A DNA stretch of 64,000 bases from Symbiodinium kawagutii (GCA_009767595.1 VSDK01018674.1:96040-160039), one strand, 5' to 3'; positions 21,601 through 31,910 are shown, numbered from the stretch's first letter. A program made the numbers and translations. Notes: generated by a model from the letters alone, not told the origin.

Positions 21601-22530
21601 ACACTTCCCAGATGTTTCCATAGAAATGCTGCAAAGTCTAGTGGTATATCTTTGGGGCCCTTGAGAATCAGAAAGAACAGATCGGAAAATTGAGGAGAGA
21701 AGGCAAGAACATCGTGAATCACGACATCAAGGATTTGATTCACCATTTGATCGAAGGGGAAGTCACGAAGAAACTATGCAAAGAAAAACTAGAAATGGAA
21801 ATGGTTTAATCTATCATTTGGTGGTTGGACAAGCCTGTGCACCCCTGGAGAAATTTTAAAGAATGCAGACTGGATGGTACCACCTTGATAGTACCTACAA
21901 CCATCCCAAAGCGAAAGTCTTTGAGGACAGTAGCAGTTTCAGCGACCACCAAAGATTCCCCAAATCATAGCGAGTCATTTCCTGATTCTCGGGGTCATGA
22001 GCTGCCCCAAGAATTGCAGTTCGCCCAGGTCTCTACGTGGACCCGGTGTGGCACAGTTCAACGCTGACACCCATCACCTTTGCTGAGACGTTCTCTCTCC
22101 AGGGGGGAGATTTGGTTGAATGCATCAAAGCCAATAGGGGCTGCACATCTATGTTTTGTGAGCAACTTGGTGGCAGCAAAGTGGAGTCGAAACCATCTCC
22201 ATGGGCCCCAGCCTAGGGGCGCTCGGATCCACGTGCATTTGCTGCCTGATTGCATCGCTGCATGCTAAGTGGCAAGAGACGTGCTCAAATCCAGAAGAAC
22301 CGCTGAAGATCACCAAAAGATCATCCTTTTTGGTTGACAGCTTGCTAACTGCCTGTTTGCTTGTGCTTGATGCTGTGAGCATCCTATTTGGCATGTATGT
22401 CAGAGGCGCTTTTGAGTCCTGCTTTTGAAAGATTGCAAGCCGGTCTTTCGGCTAAGGTACGCGAAGGACTTCCTGGCCGGCATGCAAAAGACAAAGAGCA
22501 AATTTGGAGATGCGGATCAAAAGTTGCAAG
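15494..22530 (+). CDS. Voltage-gated cation channel, CNG/EAG/HCN-like, multi-exon
   Basis: A membrane channel of the voltage-gated cyclic-nucleotide-binding superfamily. Exons with recognisable parts: 15494-15649 (cytoplasmic linker ending VFHPQGAAK), 15894-~16115 (S1-S2), 17090-17445 (S3-S5), 17674-~17765 (pore), 19839-19967 (after S6 and C-linker), 20405-~20638 (C-linker), then putative nucleotide-binding exons 21081-21180, 21335-21434, 21572-21660 and 22452-22530. The order matches the superfamily. Checked junctions: 15649|15894 phase 0, 17445|17674 phase 1 with a GC donor, 19967|20405 phase 0. The exon joining S2 to S3 and the start of S6 were not found; a candidate S6 stretch is near 19430-19460. 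The pore lacks the GYG/GFG filter. Dinoflagellates have many such channel genes (from memory). The ion carried is unknown. Confidence 0.75.
15894..16115 (+). CDS. Channel exon: S1 and S2
   Basis: Starts after CTGCAG in phase 0. S1 is CWDIIGLCLLLNDAIVIP. S2 is ISFWISLVFWSIDLCVNLNT with the acidic residue expected in S2, followed by AVYVKGTLQL, the usual start of the S2-S3 loop in this superfamily. The frame runs on to a stop at 16184, so the donor lies earlier; a GC or GT donor near 16105-16120 is possible. Confidence 0.7.
17090..17445 (+). CDS. Channel exon: S3, S4 voltage sensor, S5
   Basis: Starts after CCCCAG with WYYATTWMLFDILLISLDY (S2-S3 link and S3). S4 is RSARILRVLRMIRLIKLSK, with a basic residue at every third position (five Arg, two Lys), a full voltage sensor. 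S5 is KTGVGMILVAHWLTCFWYF, matching the HW..C.WY pattern of EAG/CNG channels. It ends WIQENGAADVAG at a GC donor, and the phase joins cleanly to the pore exon. Confidence 0.85.
17674..17765 (+). CDS. Channel exon: pore region with non-canonical filter
   Basis: After GCGCAG the frame reads WIQYLHSLRWILNAPSPPEI, then HPASGTE. The pore-helix pattern Y..SL.W and the P.S..E that follows the filter match K+ and CNG channels, but the filter itself is APSPPEI instead of TVGYGD/GFGN. The 3' end is approximate. Function as an ion channel is inferred from the surrounding topology. Confidence 0.65.
18958..19057. mobile_element. MITE-like element family 3
   Basis: 100 bp with inverted ends GGTTGGTGGTTT at 18958-18969 and AAACCACCAACC at 19046-19057. 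Non-coding interior. It lies in an intron of the channel gene. A degenerate relative is at 5653-5752. Confidence 0.65.
19839..19967 (+). CDS. Channel exon: end of S6 and start of C-linker
   Basis: 43 codons between GCACAG and AAG|GTGTAA, phase 0 at both ends: AISKISGTMAELRAMNEESS, then RRRREVRLYLASQAGRG. The pattern of a hydrophobic S6 end, LR.MN and an arginine cluster with LYL is typical of the S6-C-linker boundary in EAG/CNG-like channels. Confidence 0.75.
20062..20174. mobile_element. MITE-like element family 2, copy 2
   Basis: Starts GGCTATGGGTCAATATTAAC and ends GGTTTTGACCCACAGCC; 113 bp. Closely similar to 13428-13527, including a GGGATAA...CCAACA core. Confidence 0.75.
20405..20638 (+). 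CDS. Channel exon: C-linker
   Basis: Starts in phase 0 after GCGAAG with AVSYELVTRIMRFVDYKLEK, giving a continuous SVPK-AVSYEL reading with the preceding exon. It continues ISPTLQLELYVNQRASYLIQ and IPIFAL, matching the LS..L..EL......L...P.F pattern of the C-linker entering the nucleotide-binding domain. The donor before TGA at 20641 is not defined. Confidence 0.7.
21081..21180 (+). CDS. Probable channel exon: cyclic-nucleotide-binding beta roll
   Basis: The frame VFTMGSYATALHLTYVGKYE, then YAQARG, fits the CNBD pattern G..A..m..v..G...Y. The acceptor is GAATCAG. The match is short and the ligand-contacting residues are not visible, so cyclic nucleotide binding is unproven. Confidence 0.4.
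21335..21434 (+). CDS. Unassigned exon within the channel region
   Basis: Between TGACAG and TTTG|GTGAGC the frame reads KKSEVQVRSLPQEDAEPEQS, then ESIRWFG. It is acidic and soluble. Its position suggests the channel C-terminal region. Confidence 0.4.
21572..21807 (+). CDS. Two unassigned exons within the channel region
   Basis: 21572-21660 reads ILEVLQATTLHFPDVSIEML, then QSLVVYLW. 21671-21807 reads KEQIGKLRREGKNIVNHDIK, then DLIHHLIEGEVTKKLCKEKL, and ends in TAA. Both look coding; the second is a charged helix. They may be the channel C-terminus or the next gene. Confidence 0.35.
22452..22530 (+). CDS. Possible channel C-terminal exon
   Basis: The frame reads LRYAKDFLAGMQKTKSKFGD, then ADQKLQG. 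Channels of this type often have a [RK]YA..F helix just after the nucleotide-binding fold. The evidence is a short motif only. Confidence 0.3.
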
Positions 22531-23968
22531 GTGAACTCTGTTGCAAACAGAACCAGCACTTTCAGGCAGGGAAATCGCTGGTTTTAGATGCAGCTTGCTG
22601 TTCTTTTTGGGCTCCAGTCGTAGGACGATGCTGCTGTGAAATTATTGATTCTAGCAATCGAAAGCTTTGGATTGTTGAGGGCAAATCGTTGGACGCCCCG
22701 GCAGAAAAAACATGTTCTGAGACGGAAGTGCTGTCACGCGAATCAATTAATGTCTACTGTAGCTTCTGAGCACTTTTTTCTTCGCAGAAAATTATCCACT
22801 CGTCCAGTTCTAGTGGACTTCATGAGTGCAGCTCTTGCGCACATGATTTTTTGATATGTTTTGCATACATTGCTAGTTCAAGATCATGCTTATTAACACT
22901 CTAAGTGTTCGTTTACATGTCTAAGAATGTGCTTATACAAATCTATATTCATTCATCGCTTTGTTATTTATCTATATCTATTTATTTATGTATTGATTTT
23001 ATTTATTTGTTTGTTTATTTATTATCTACTTACTACTTATTCTTTATTGATTGATTGTGTTTATGTTCTATTTTAGTTGGCACTGGTCAATGCTTTGTAA
23101 TGTCAGTGGACCTGGTCGAACGTAAGCAACAAGCCCTGGGCTCAGCAACGATATTATATTCTCAAGTACTGCACTAGGGATTGCCACCAAGATGTTCACA
23201 TGGAGTTGGTTCACAAAACTCATCGCAGCCATGTTTAGCTTTTGACTAAGCTCTTGAGAGGGTAGTGGAGAAGAAGCCATAAACTTGCTTGGTCTCTCGC
23301 GCTGCGAGGTCGCATATCCTGATCCAACGACGCAGTTTGCAAACATCGTCGTTTGTGGAAATCGTGCGGACTGCCGAAGTCCATCGCAAATAGCGGATCT
23401 GGATTTGATTACCAAGTCCCAAGCCAACGCCAAAACTTCAGAGCTTCGGTTGCATCGTTAAGTCGGCACCATGCGAGGATCCAGGTAGCTGAGCTGAGGA
23501 TATTCAACCTGAGATTGCCTGCACCCTTGCGTTGAACCCTGCTGGGCAGGGTTCGCGAGGGAATCGATAGAACTTTTGTTGCTGGGGGAAAGGAGTTTTT
23601 CGCACCATGCACCTGTTTGCACTTCAACATGGAGAATCCAGGCATGCAAGACTGATAGACTGCCAAGACTGCCTTCATGAATAAAGTGATTAAAGCTGCT
23701 TATGTTGGTATTGCAAGGTTTCCGCAACCTGCGGGACGTGTAGCATCCCATTGGGGATGCGCGCATGCGAACCCGAGTGCTGCACCCTCAACTATTCAAT
23801 TCATCAGGGAACTCTTGATCGAGAGCATGCTCGAGGGGGCAACCAGAACTTTGTCATAACAGCACAAGGGTCATGAGGCATGGCAGATGGCATACATGGG
23901 GATCTGTCTGGTTCTGTGTTTCCACCATTGCTGGAACCTGCTGGGACACTCCGCCCATCTCCCCCAAG
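22531..23968. other. Spacer with an ATTT-rich tract
   Basis: No convincing multi-motif exon. 22960-23050 is a degenerate TTTA/TTTG tract. A short frame VAELRIFNLRLPAPLR follows an acceptor at about 23485 and could be an exon, but the support is weak. Confidence 0.4.
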
Positions 23969-24090
23969 GTTTTGACTCGGCTTTCTGCTGAAAGTGGTCG
24001 ACGATCAGACCTCAGAGCCATCCAAGAAATCGTTGAGGAGCAAGGTCTGGGGGATTTTGCTCGCACCTGGATGTACAACAACGAGGACAG
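23969..24090 (+). CDS. Unknown protein, exon (ESGRRSDLRAIQEIVEEQG)
   Basis: Between CCCAAG and AGGACAG|GCAGG (GC donor). Reads LTRLSAESGRRSDLRAIQEI, then VEEQGLGDFARTWMYNNED. Strong coding composition. Confidence 0.55.
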
Positions 24091-27000
24091 GCAGGTGATC
24101 ATCGCTTCGGCTCATGATTTCCGACTCATTTGGCATTCTCTTGATGTTTCGCTTCATCTCTGTGGTGTGTTTGTGATCCTGGAAAACTGGACAAGTGATT
24201 TTTCGGCCAAACACTGTCCATTTGATGTTGATATGATGTGAGTTGTTTTACTTGTCATTGTCAAGTTCATTGGTTTCTTGTGAGTTGAATCTCCATTTCA
24301 GAGTTGTTTCCTTAGTGGGGGACCCGACCTAAATATCTCAGAATTGCCTTCGCTCTCCAGCTTCCCAATCCCGGACCACTTCTTTGCCCAGAAAACAGTG
24401 GCAATCATATTGCAAGATTAGCAAAACTGTATTAAGAAAAAGCTAAACTTTGTTATTTTGTTGGCCTTTTCCGCAATTTGGGGGGTCATGCTTGCCTTGG
24501 AAATCAGCGCCAATAAGGATCTATTGAAAATTGCTGGCTAAAAGAAATCTGAGCAGTTTGCATGGGTTCGGGCTGGCATTTCAGATGCGTTTTTCCATTT
24601 TATGGTTTTCGGTTTGATCACGCATTTTTCAGCCCACACATGTCCCAAAATTTGGCAAATGACCTAACAACAAGTGGAAATAATGGCTTATTGGACACCG
24701 GATATAAGAATGAAATAGCTCTGAATTGTTCAAAGTTTGACCGCCCCAGCATTTGATAAGCGTATAGGCACAACAGTGTCCAATGTTTAGATTGATTGTT
24801 GCGGTGCTCGATATGCTTTCGCTGGTTAACAGAACCTGTGGCAAGATGCAGGGCATTGGTACCAAAATGCACCTTGCCAATGCACTGTGATCTCAGCATG
24901 ACCCAAAAAAAACGAAATGATCCTTCCACATCCTTTCTCTAAAACTAGCTGACACCAGGGATTCGAACGGACCTGCGCTAGGAAAAAATGCAAGAACAAT
25001 CACCCAAACAGCTATGAGATGTATGCAGCATATGATATGCATCCCTTCGTCCCGCCTGTGTTTCCAGGGCACCAGGTTACCATAGGCTACCTGCGACATG
25101 CCAGGAGATTCCGGGCTCCAGCCTCCCGAGCGAGTTGCAAACGGTGATCCCGGAGTTGGATCAATCCTGGGGTTCACATGTTGTTTTTGGCCAAGCCCCA
25201 GAGAGAGATCGCGGCGAGTCGGCTTGCATCAGCGTGCTGGCACTGGTGAGGAGCCGGTTTTTTGCCTGGGGCGTCGACATGCTGATCCCTTGGGATTGTC
25301 ATGAAATCAGATGAGATCGTATCGAATCCGTGCCCTAAGCATCCTTCAGCCATTGTTGACCCCTGGCACAAGCACATTACTGGGTTTCAAGCCAGTTGAA
25401 TTCGGCTTCGCTTCCCAGGAATCGCTACGACATCTTCACCCAGCCCCAAGCTGACAGCGTGAAGCTCTTGGAATCGCAATGGCTGGAGTTGCAGCAGATT
25501 GTGTCCTGGATAGATCCTCGACAGATGTGACGCTAGCGCTGGAAGCAAATGCCACACTGACATGGCAGTTTTCTACACAAGATCAATGCCAGGCAGCACA
25601 AAGAAATGTGAATTCGCATGAATTCCTCCAAAATTGCCATAGACCATGATGCTAATGTCATATCAGTTTATATCATATTTCCTGACCTTCCCATGTATCT
25701 CAAGATTCTTTGCATCCGCAGAGATGCATCGTTGCCGAGGAGCCTGACCCGGAGGAGCTTCAAGCGGTTTTGGTCACCTGGGCTGAATTCGGATTGAATT
25801 TCAGTAGCGGAGAACAGGTGTAAATGATGAACCGCATTAACGAAGATGAGCAGGACATAGCAGGACAACCAGGGACCACCATGAACCACCATGGACCACC
25901 ATGGACCACCTTCCACTCAGGGAATCTCAGGAGTTGGACCAAGTGCTTCGCACCTGCCCTGCCGCCCAGGTGCTGTTGGCGATCCGTGGCTTGGGCAAAT
26001 CCAAGGCTGTGATGCAACAGATCTCCCCGGAGCTTCGCCGTCCCGAGCGGGCCGTGATTCACTTGGCTCAACGCCGCTTGGGCGAAGCATGGGGCCATGG
26101 CGAAGCTGGGGGACCAGCCCGGGGGACCAGCCCTGGTTTCCACCTTTGGGGAGATGGAACCCTAGGCCGCCTCAGTACGGTGTGTGCATCCAAGGTCCCC
26201 AAAAAGATGGTGCCCCGAGCCATAGGAAATCAACAGAAAGCGGGATGGTTAGAGAGATATCACTTGAGGATACCACGATGTAGCCATGCCGAGAGGCAAC
26301 TTCTTGGAATCCTCCTCGGATACCACGCTGTAGATGCAGATCTTCACTGGATCTTACTGGATCTTTGGTGGACAAAATCATGACAGAAGTGAACTTGTGG
26401 TTTGTATCAATGGATTTTATTGGATGACATGTTTTAAATCTTGTGTTACTCTTCATTGTTTACTTACGATTGGTTGGAGTGGCATCGAAGTGCCGCGCAT
26501 GGCTATGTTTGCAACGGCTTTGCAACGAAATCGCTCTGACATCACCCTGCAGCCAAGATCACCAAAATGTGGTGCCATCGACCCGATGGTTGTCGGAGAA
26601 GGGCACCAACCTGTTTGAAGAAGCTCTGTTGACACACGAGCTCTTCAACTTGGCTCAGATGCTGCAGGGAGAGAACTGCCCTGCAAACGTCAAGGAGCTG
26701 CATTCCCACATCGAGGAGAAAGGCGAGCTTCCAATGTTGGTCAGGGGTGAAAGTGCTCATGTGTGCGGAGAGTGCCCTCTGGTGCTAAAGTTTCCACATG
26801 CTCAAGCCTGGAGCACAGAGACGGTCGAGACATCGCTACCAACAAAAGAAAACAAATGATGAAAGATTTTGCCCTTCCACCTCTACGTTTGCACTGGTTT
26901 CCGAAACCGAAACATGATAAACATGCAGTTTCTTCGCCAAAAGGTAGTCCCAGAAGCTCTGCAAACATCAGCATGAGATGCAAAGTTCGCATTGAGGAGG

Positions 27001-28205
27001 AACTAGCTGCGAGAAGGAGATGCAGAACTCAAAAAGAGAGAAACCACAAATTTAGAAACTATGTGTGCACCTCGAGCTCATCTCAAACCAATGCCCTGTT
27101 TCCACCATGAAGAAGTACATATTCTGTGTCGACATCTTCAATCATTCAAAGTTTTTTTCGAAACAAGAAATGTGAAAGGACACGTGCCCGTTGAAAAGAC
27201 TGTTGGCTGTTACACTGCTCCATTGCTTTGCAAGACATGTTAGCATTGCATGCTTGAGGATTACGCAATTCTGTGCCATGGTGGTACTCACATCAAGCAC
27301 TGGACAAGACAGCTTATGAACTGCAACCGCACAGCCTTTCATAGCTGCACCCAATGTGTTTCTCCTTCTCACAGTGCAAATTGGGTGCACTTCCATCTCC
27401 ATAGGCATTAAGAGCGCAAACCTTTATCACAACCTATTGACGAAGACAATGATCAAAAGAAGCTTTTGGATGCTTTTGGTCATTACTTTGTGTGTGTGTG
27501 TGTGTATGTGCTTGTGGCCTGCAGCTTTCGAAGATACGTGCTCCTGTGTCTTGAAACAATGCACACGTCAGAGCTTGCCTACTCAACTGCATTGTTTATC
27601 TTCAATTGCAAATTCTGGGTGCAACCTGCCCACTGACATCCAACCAGTCCCACTATTTGTTTGTCACATGTCGCAAAGAAAATGCTCTGGGCATTTTACA
27701 CTCTTCCTGCTAACTGAAGCCGCTCCGGCCTTCCATCCTCATCATGCACTGCATGCATCTACACACACACCCTCCCTCATTACCCTTTCAACTTGGCCAT
27801 CTATGAGTTTCATGAAGTCAGCATGAAGACCTGAACCTTTGGAAGGCATGTCATTGGTGCCGTTTCCCTAGAACATTGCCAGATGATGTCGCCAGGTGAT
27901 GCACTCTTCCGCTTCTACATCCTGTTCCTGTTGGGCTTCATGAGTGGCTTAGCAGGTGGCCAGGGCTCACGCTTCATGAATGCGAAGAATGCTGATGCCA
28001 CCATTGGCGGCATCCGTGTGCTGCAAAAGTTGATGAGTGTCAGCGCCACTGCCCCTGGGTCCAACAAGCTGGGGCAAGGTCAGTGGCTTCTAGGTCGGCT
28101 GAGTTCATGGATGGCTGTTTGAGGATAGCCATTTCTATGGTACTCATATGGGACTCGGCCTGGTTTGCTCGCAGACTCTGAAAAAATGACGATTGATGTT
28201 GATGT

Positions 28206-28238
<33 letters not shown>

Positions 28239-28239
28239 G

Positions 28240-28293
<54 letters not shown>

Positions 28294-28298
28294 GGATG

Positions 28299-28358
<60 letters not shown>

Positions 28359-29600
28359 GTTGGCTTGCTTGAAGTTGAAACGTTGACAGGTTTGCATCCG
28401 TGTCTCACTACAGCACCTCGCGGCACCTTCAGCCGAGGCCATCTACTGGGGCTACCTCAACCTGAGGGCTGAAAAGCTGCAGTTGCCATTCAACAGCCCC
28501 GAGGCGAAGTAACACATCCCGGTAACACCCCATTCCCCGACACAGTCGCAGCATGTCGCAGTTGCCAGATGCCAGTCCTGTGAATTTCTGTGGCCAGTGC
28601 TCGTCATACCCCGATTTGTATCTCGATTTCAGCTTGGGACGCAGGACCTGGTGCTTGTACGCTTGGCTTGCTTGGCACGTGTGCAGGCGTGACTGATCAA
28701 ACAGCAGTGCAGGGTGCAGCATTCAAGCATCACATTTGTAGTGGCTCATGGATAGTCAATGGCTAGTCAACAGTTCATGGTTTGTCAAGGGTTAGTCGAG
28801 GGTTAGTTAATGGTTCTTCAATTCGTCAATGCTTAGCTAACGTTGAGTTAATGGTTCGTCAACGCTCAGTGACTGGTTGGATTATTTTGGTAAGAGAGTA
28901 AAACAATGGTAAAATTCATGGCTGCAGAAAAAATGCCGAAAAGACTGCCACGTGATTCGCGTGCTGCTTTCAGGATCATAAGGGTTACGACTCGCTGCGC
29001 TTTGCTTGGAGTGCTTTGGGAGATCGAGAACGGTCATCGTTGACGGATCATTTTCTGGCAGATGGCATTGAGGAGAGGGCGATTAGAACGGCTTAGCTGG
29101 ATGGTATTCCAGCATGTGCTCAACTGTTGCTGGGTATTTTTCAATGAATAAGCGGTGTTCTTGCCAGCATGTGCCACCATTGGCCATGGTAAAAGATGCG
29201 ACGCCAGGAACGAGCCTTCAACTTGGAGTTTTTGCCCAATTGCGTGGCCAATGCCAAGGCCCCCTTTAGAAACAAGTCCAGCATTGCAGTTCTCAAATTC
29301 ACTGGTCATTGTGACGAAAATTGCTTCTCCGGAACGAGGGTGACATACACTGGCGGTAATTGTAAACTTGTTTGGACCGTCCAAAGTCATTCGTCGATGG
29401 TTCTCAATCCCCTCAGAGGCATGATCCCGGATCCCCAGCAACCTCATTGCATTGGACCACTTGGATGCAGATGATGCAGTTGTTCTTTTTCAAGCTGTGC
29501 TCGAGGCCAATCCCTTGATCGGCCTCACCTGTTTGCTGGATGTTCTGACCGACCTCTTGGCGTGCCTCCACACCAAGGCAAAGCCGTGGCAATTTTGTAT
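23969..29600 (+). CDS. Multi-exon protein of unknown function
   Basis: A run of strongly coding plus-strand exons with good splice signals: 23969-24090, 24302-24421, ~25106-25308, 25419-~25526, 25722-25817, 25931-26104, 26553-26739, 27883-28038, 28414-~28509, 28974-~29093 and ~29440-29600. Junctions 25817|25931, 26104|GC donor and 28038|28414 keep phase 0. Recognisable stretches include VLLAIRGLGKSKAVMQQISP, FLLGFMSGLAGGQGSRFMNA and AIYWGYLNLRAEKLQLPFN. No catalytic motif or named domain was seen. The FLLGFMSGLAGG segment is hydrophobic and glycine-rich but too short for a clear membrane call. I believe similar helical proteins are common in dinoflagellates, but that is memory and unchecked. 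It may be more than one gene. Confidence 0.55.
24302..24421 (+). CDS. Unknown protein, exon
   Basis: Starts after ATTTCAG: GGPDLNISELPSLSSFPIPD, then HFFAQKTVAIILQ, reaching TAG at 24419-24421. No ATG, but clearly protein-like. Confidence 0.45.
   Translation, partial: SCFLSGGPDLNISELPSLSSFPIPDHFFAQKTVAIILQD
25106..25308 (+). CDS. Unknown protein, exon with overlapping alternative frame
   Basis: After TGCCAG the frame reads GSSLPSELQTVIPELDQSWG, then SHVVFGQAPERDRGE and FFAWGVDMLIPWD. Just upstream, 25038-25130, another frame (MHPFVPPVFPGHQVTIGYLR) is equally protein-like and overlaps it. A frameshift or a short intron between the two is possible. Confidence 0.5.
25722..25817 (+). CDS. Unknown protein, exon
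   Basis: 32 codons between TCCGCAG and CAG|GTGTAA, phase 0: RCIVAEEPDPEELQAVLVTW, then AEFGLNFSSGEQ. Confidence 0.6.
25931..26104 (+). CDS. Unknown protein, exon
   Basis: Phase-0 acceptor TCTCAG, then ELDQVLRTCPAAQVLLAIRG, then LGKSKAVMQQISPELRRPER. Ends at GAA|GC, a GC donor. The IRGLGKSKAV stretch resembles a nucleotide-binding turn only superficially. Confidence 0.6.
26553..26739 (+). CDS. Unknown protein, exon
   Basis: After CCCTGCAG: STRWLSEKGTNLFEEALLTH, then ELFNLAQMLQGENCPANVKE. Ends TTG|GTCAGG. Helical and strongly coding. Confidence 0.55.
27883..28512 (+). CDS. Unknown protein, two exons (27883-28038, 28414-28512)
   Basis: Exon a reads DALFRFYILFLLGFMSGLAG, then GQGSRFMNAKNADATIGG and ends KLMS|GT. 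Exon b starts after CTACAG with HLAAPSAEAIYWGYLNLRAE, then KLQLPFNSPEAK and TAA. The phases join (0/0). A GATGAT microsatellite fills the intron. A GC donor before AAG would let the gene continue to 28974. Confidence 0.6.
28197..28360. repeat. (GAT)n microsatellite
   Basis: About 50 copies of GAT/ATG with a few GAG interruptions. It produces spurious poly-His, poly-Met and poly-Ile frames. Confidence 0.95.
28738..28882. repeat. Degenerate GTCAATGGTTAGT repeats
   Basis: Recurring AGTCAATGG, GGTTAGTTAATGG and TTCGTCAA words with variable spacing; about ten diverged units. Confidence 0.55.
28974..29096 (+). CDS. Unknown protein, exon
   Basis: After CTTTCAG: DHKGYDSLRFAWSALGDRER, then SSLTDHFLADGIEERAIRT to TAG. 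Strong coding character. Probably continues the 27.9-28.5 kb exons. Confidence 0.5.
   Translation, partial: DHKGYDSLRFAWSALGDRERSSLTDHFLADGIEERAIRTA
29440..29600 (+). CDS. Unknown protein, exon
   Basis: After CCCCAG: LDADDAVVLFQAVLEANPLI, then GLTCLLDVLTDLLACLHTK. Regular amphipathic helices. The donor is unclear. The overlapping minus-strand frame is a shadow. Confidence 0.45.
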
Positions 29601-30087
29601 CCAAGTGTGCATCCAGGTGTTGAGATGTGTCGAGTCCCAATCATCCCAGGTGTCAGAAGAAAGGCATAGGCCATAGGCTTTTGATAGGCCGTAGTAGGCA
29701 GAAATCGACGGGAAGGTTTTGTTTGGGTCGCGAGCGATATCTCCCGATGCTCCAAGCCAGTGCTGATGACCCCTGACTAGGCGGCCATGAACCCCAAACT
29801 GCCGAAGGCGAGGTTCAGCTGTGGCAGGAAATGTGTGGATGATGTTTCTGCATGTGGGGAGAGGATGGCTTCACCTGTGGAAACAAAGATCTTATGACAT
29901 ACTGACATGCTATGAATACCTTGAAAATTGGCTCATTTCCTGAAGGAAACACCTTTTTGCTCCACATCAAACACCTTTTTGCTCCACATCAAGCCTAGCG
30001 CAAAAGCCCCGTTCAAGACTTGTTTTGAGACCAACATTTTGATGGATCCATTTGACTGTTTAAAGCCATCCATTATTGCATAGTCAT

Positions 30088-30139
30088 TTGTAGCAGTAGA
30101 CCAGCCGTTTTGGGGGGTCCCCAATTCTGAGAAAGCACC
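30088..30139. mobile_element. MITE-like element family 1, half copy
   Basis: GTAGCAGTAGACCA matches the interior of the 52142 copy (GTAGTAGACCA), followed by GGGGTCCCCAATTCTGAGAAA, a decayed right end. No left end was found. Confidence 0.45.
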
Positions 30140-30156
30140 ATGTGAGTTGATGCCTA

Positions 30157-30352
30157 GAAGTGCCCCCAAGTTCCCCCCTTCGTCCGTATCTTCGCTTCGC
30201 CAATCTGCACGCAGTTGCTGCCGGTGGATCTCTCAGACATGGGGGAGTTCATCGCTGCCGTGCGAAACCGCTTCGTCTTCGTGACGTGCATCTCGCGGTG
30301 TCAGCTGAAGTTTCTTCAGGGGAACCTCGCACGAAAGAATGGATTCGAATAG
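30157..30352 (+). CDS. Unassigned exon
   Basis: No ATG. The frame reads FVRIFASPICTQLLPVDLSD, then MGEFIAAVRNRFVFVTC. Uninterrupted from CTAG to TAG. Protein-like, family unknown. Confidence 0.45.
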
Positions 30353-30963
30353 ATTCGAGTAGATTCGAATTGTCCAAGAGATGGCAATAAAACAGGGCTT
30401 GAAGTTGGGAATGCAAAAAAAGTCATGAGAATATTGGGAAAGGGGCTGCATGTCGACCCATGGTGGTTTTGATCTTGGGTACCCACCTGAAAAGCTGACA
30501 ACGCCACCTCATCATTCAACACCCGGGTTTCGGCACATTGAACTAAGGAGAGTTCGCGTCGAAATGACCGGCGGTGCCTTCTCTACCAAAGAAAACACCT
30601 GCAGCAAACCACGGGATTCTTGAGCTAGGACTATGGGGTGTGATGAAGAACCAAGGAGGCCTCCCTTACTCAACATGGGTTTCTGGCCCCATTTGCATGG
30701 AGCCACAGCTTCATTTTGCACCACGGGCTCTTACGTGTCATGGGTGTGTATTCACATTTGATGGCTCTTGCAATCAATAAGGGGGGCGTTCAGACAGCAC
30801 CCATACACGTGCTGTGAAACTCACGCGCCTTGACTTTCATCGACTTTCAACACCCTGAAACCATCTAAAATTCCAACAGTCCGGGCAGTGGTGAACACGT
30901 GAAAACGGACAAACGAAGGTTTCTGTCACCTTCCGCATGTCACATAGTGTGACCCACTTTCAG

Positions 30964-31187
30964 TTGACCAAGGCAACTGGGGACGAGCAACTGATCCAGA
31001 TTCAGACCTCACCAGTATTGCTTATACACTTCAGGACGAGTGGCTGGTAGCCGGGCGTAGGTACCAAGATGTGTGCAGATTCGCTGGGATGGGGCTCGGG
31101 CTTGAGACAAATCCCATCCATCACAATTACCCCAATCCCGTGTTACTGACTCCACCGGCATTGATGCGCAAGCCTTGCACATACTAA
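30964..31187 (+). CDS. Unassigned exon
   Basis: After TTTCAG: DLTSIAYTLQDEWLVAGRRY, then QDVCRFAGMGLGLE and NYPNPVLLTPPALM to TAA; 73 open codons. W...GRRY.D..RF faintly recalls PX-type domains, but this is not enough to assign one. Confidence 0.45.
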
Positions 31188-31311
31188 CACATGAGAAGAG
31201 TGCGAGAGTCACTTGTGAATCATTCTGTTGAATGTTGCGCATTTTGTTCAAAATTTCGCCAGTGCCTGCTCTAGAAAACAAAACAAATCAAACCGACACA
31301 TTTACTTGCAG

Positions 31312-31455
31312 GATCTCGTGAAGAAGCAGGAAAGAATGGAGGAGCCTTGTCCATTCTGCCCCGGAATATGCTGCAGTACAGACTTGCTGAATGCAGTGTT
31401 AATTGTTCAGAATTGTCGCGCATGTTGGTGCTTGCTATGTGCTGAAGATTGCTGA
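31312..31455 (+). CDS. Unassigned Cys-rich exon
   Basis: After TTGCAG: KKQERMEEPCPFCPGICCST, then NCRACWCLLCAEDC and TGA. Three CxxC-type pairs could bind zinc. Confidence 0.35.
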   Translation, partial: DLVKKQERMEEPCPFCPGICCSTDLLNAVLIVQNCRACWCLLCAEDC

Positions 31456-31793
31456 CAGAAAAAAATACGCAGATGATCAACAGATATATGATCTCCATAT
31501 GTTTCAGTCGCACTCCAAAATATGTTCGAAATCTGTGCCATGCGTGCGACACATGGTCACATTGCGGTGAGACAGCCACCGTCCTCAGGAGCGGTTGTCG
31601 CAGCTTCGCTGCACATGGACACCAAGTGAAAGAAAGACTGGAATGAAATGAATTGATGACGATTATAGGGGAAGAACTTCAGAATAAACAATCATCATAA
31701 GGGAATAGTCATGGGAATAAGCGACAACTTCGTATATGACGCTCCTGGATTTTGAGGACACCAAGTGTCGAAAACTCTGAAACCTAAGTTGCA

Positions 31794-31910
31794 GGAGAGC
31801 CAGAGGTTCAAGGAATGCCTCAGATAGAGTTGCCATTTGTTTCTCTTGATCTACCTGCTGGTTCCTTCAGGGGTGATTTTGAGATTGGTTTGCAAGAAAG
31901 GATTGTTTAA
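31794..31910 (+). CDS. Unassigned exon
   Basis: After GTTGCAG: GEPEVQGMPQIELPFVSLDL, then PAGSFRGDFEIGLQERIV and TAA. Strong coding composition, no family. Confidence 0.45.
   Translation, partial: GEPEVQGMPQIELPFVSLDLPAGSFRGDFEIGLQERIV

Noticed and set aside
24945..24982. tRNA-like GGGATTCGAAC on the minus strand
   Set aside because: It resembles a T-loop/B box, but the flanking bases do not form a T stem and no matching acceptor or anticodon arm was found. It may be a SINE remnant.
25879..25915. CCATGGACCACCATGGACC repeat as start codons
   Set aside because: It is a short tandem repeat in an intron; the real exon starts later at 25931.
28040..28472. Poly-His, poly-Met and poly-Ile ORFs
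   Set aside because: Products of the GAT microsatellite read in different frames.
29034..29447. 137-codon minus-strand ORF
   Set aside because: Its end overlaps the plus exon 28974-29096, and no domain or splice context supports it.
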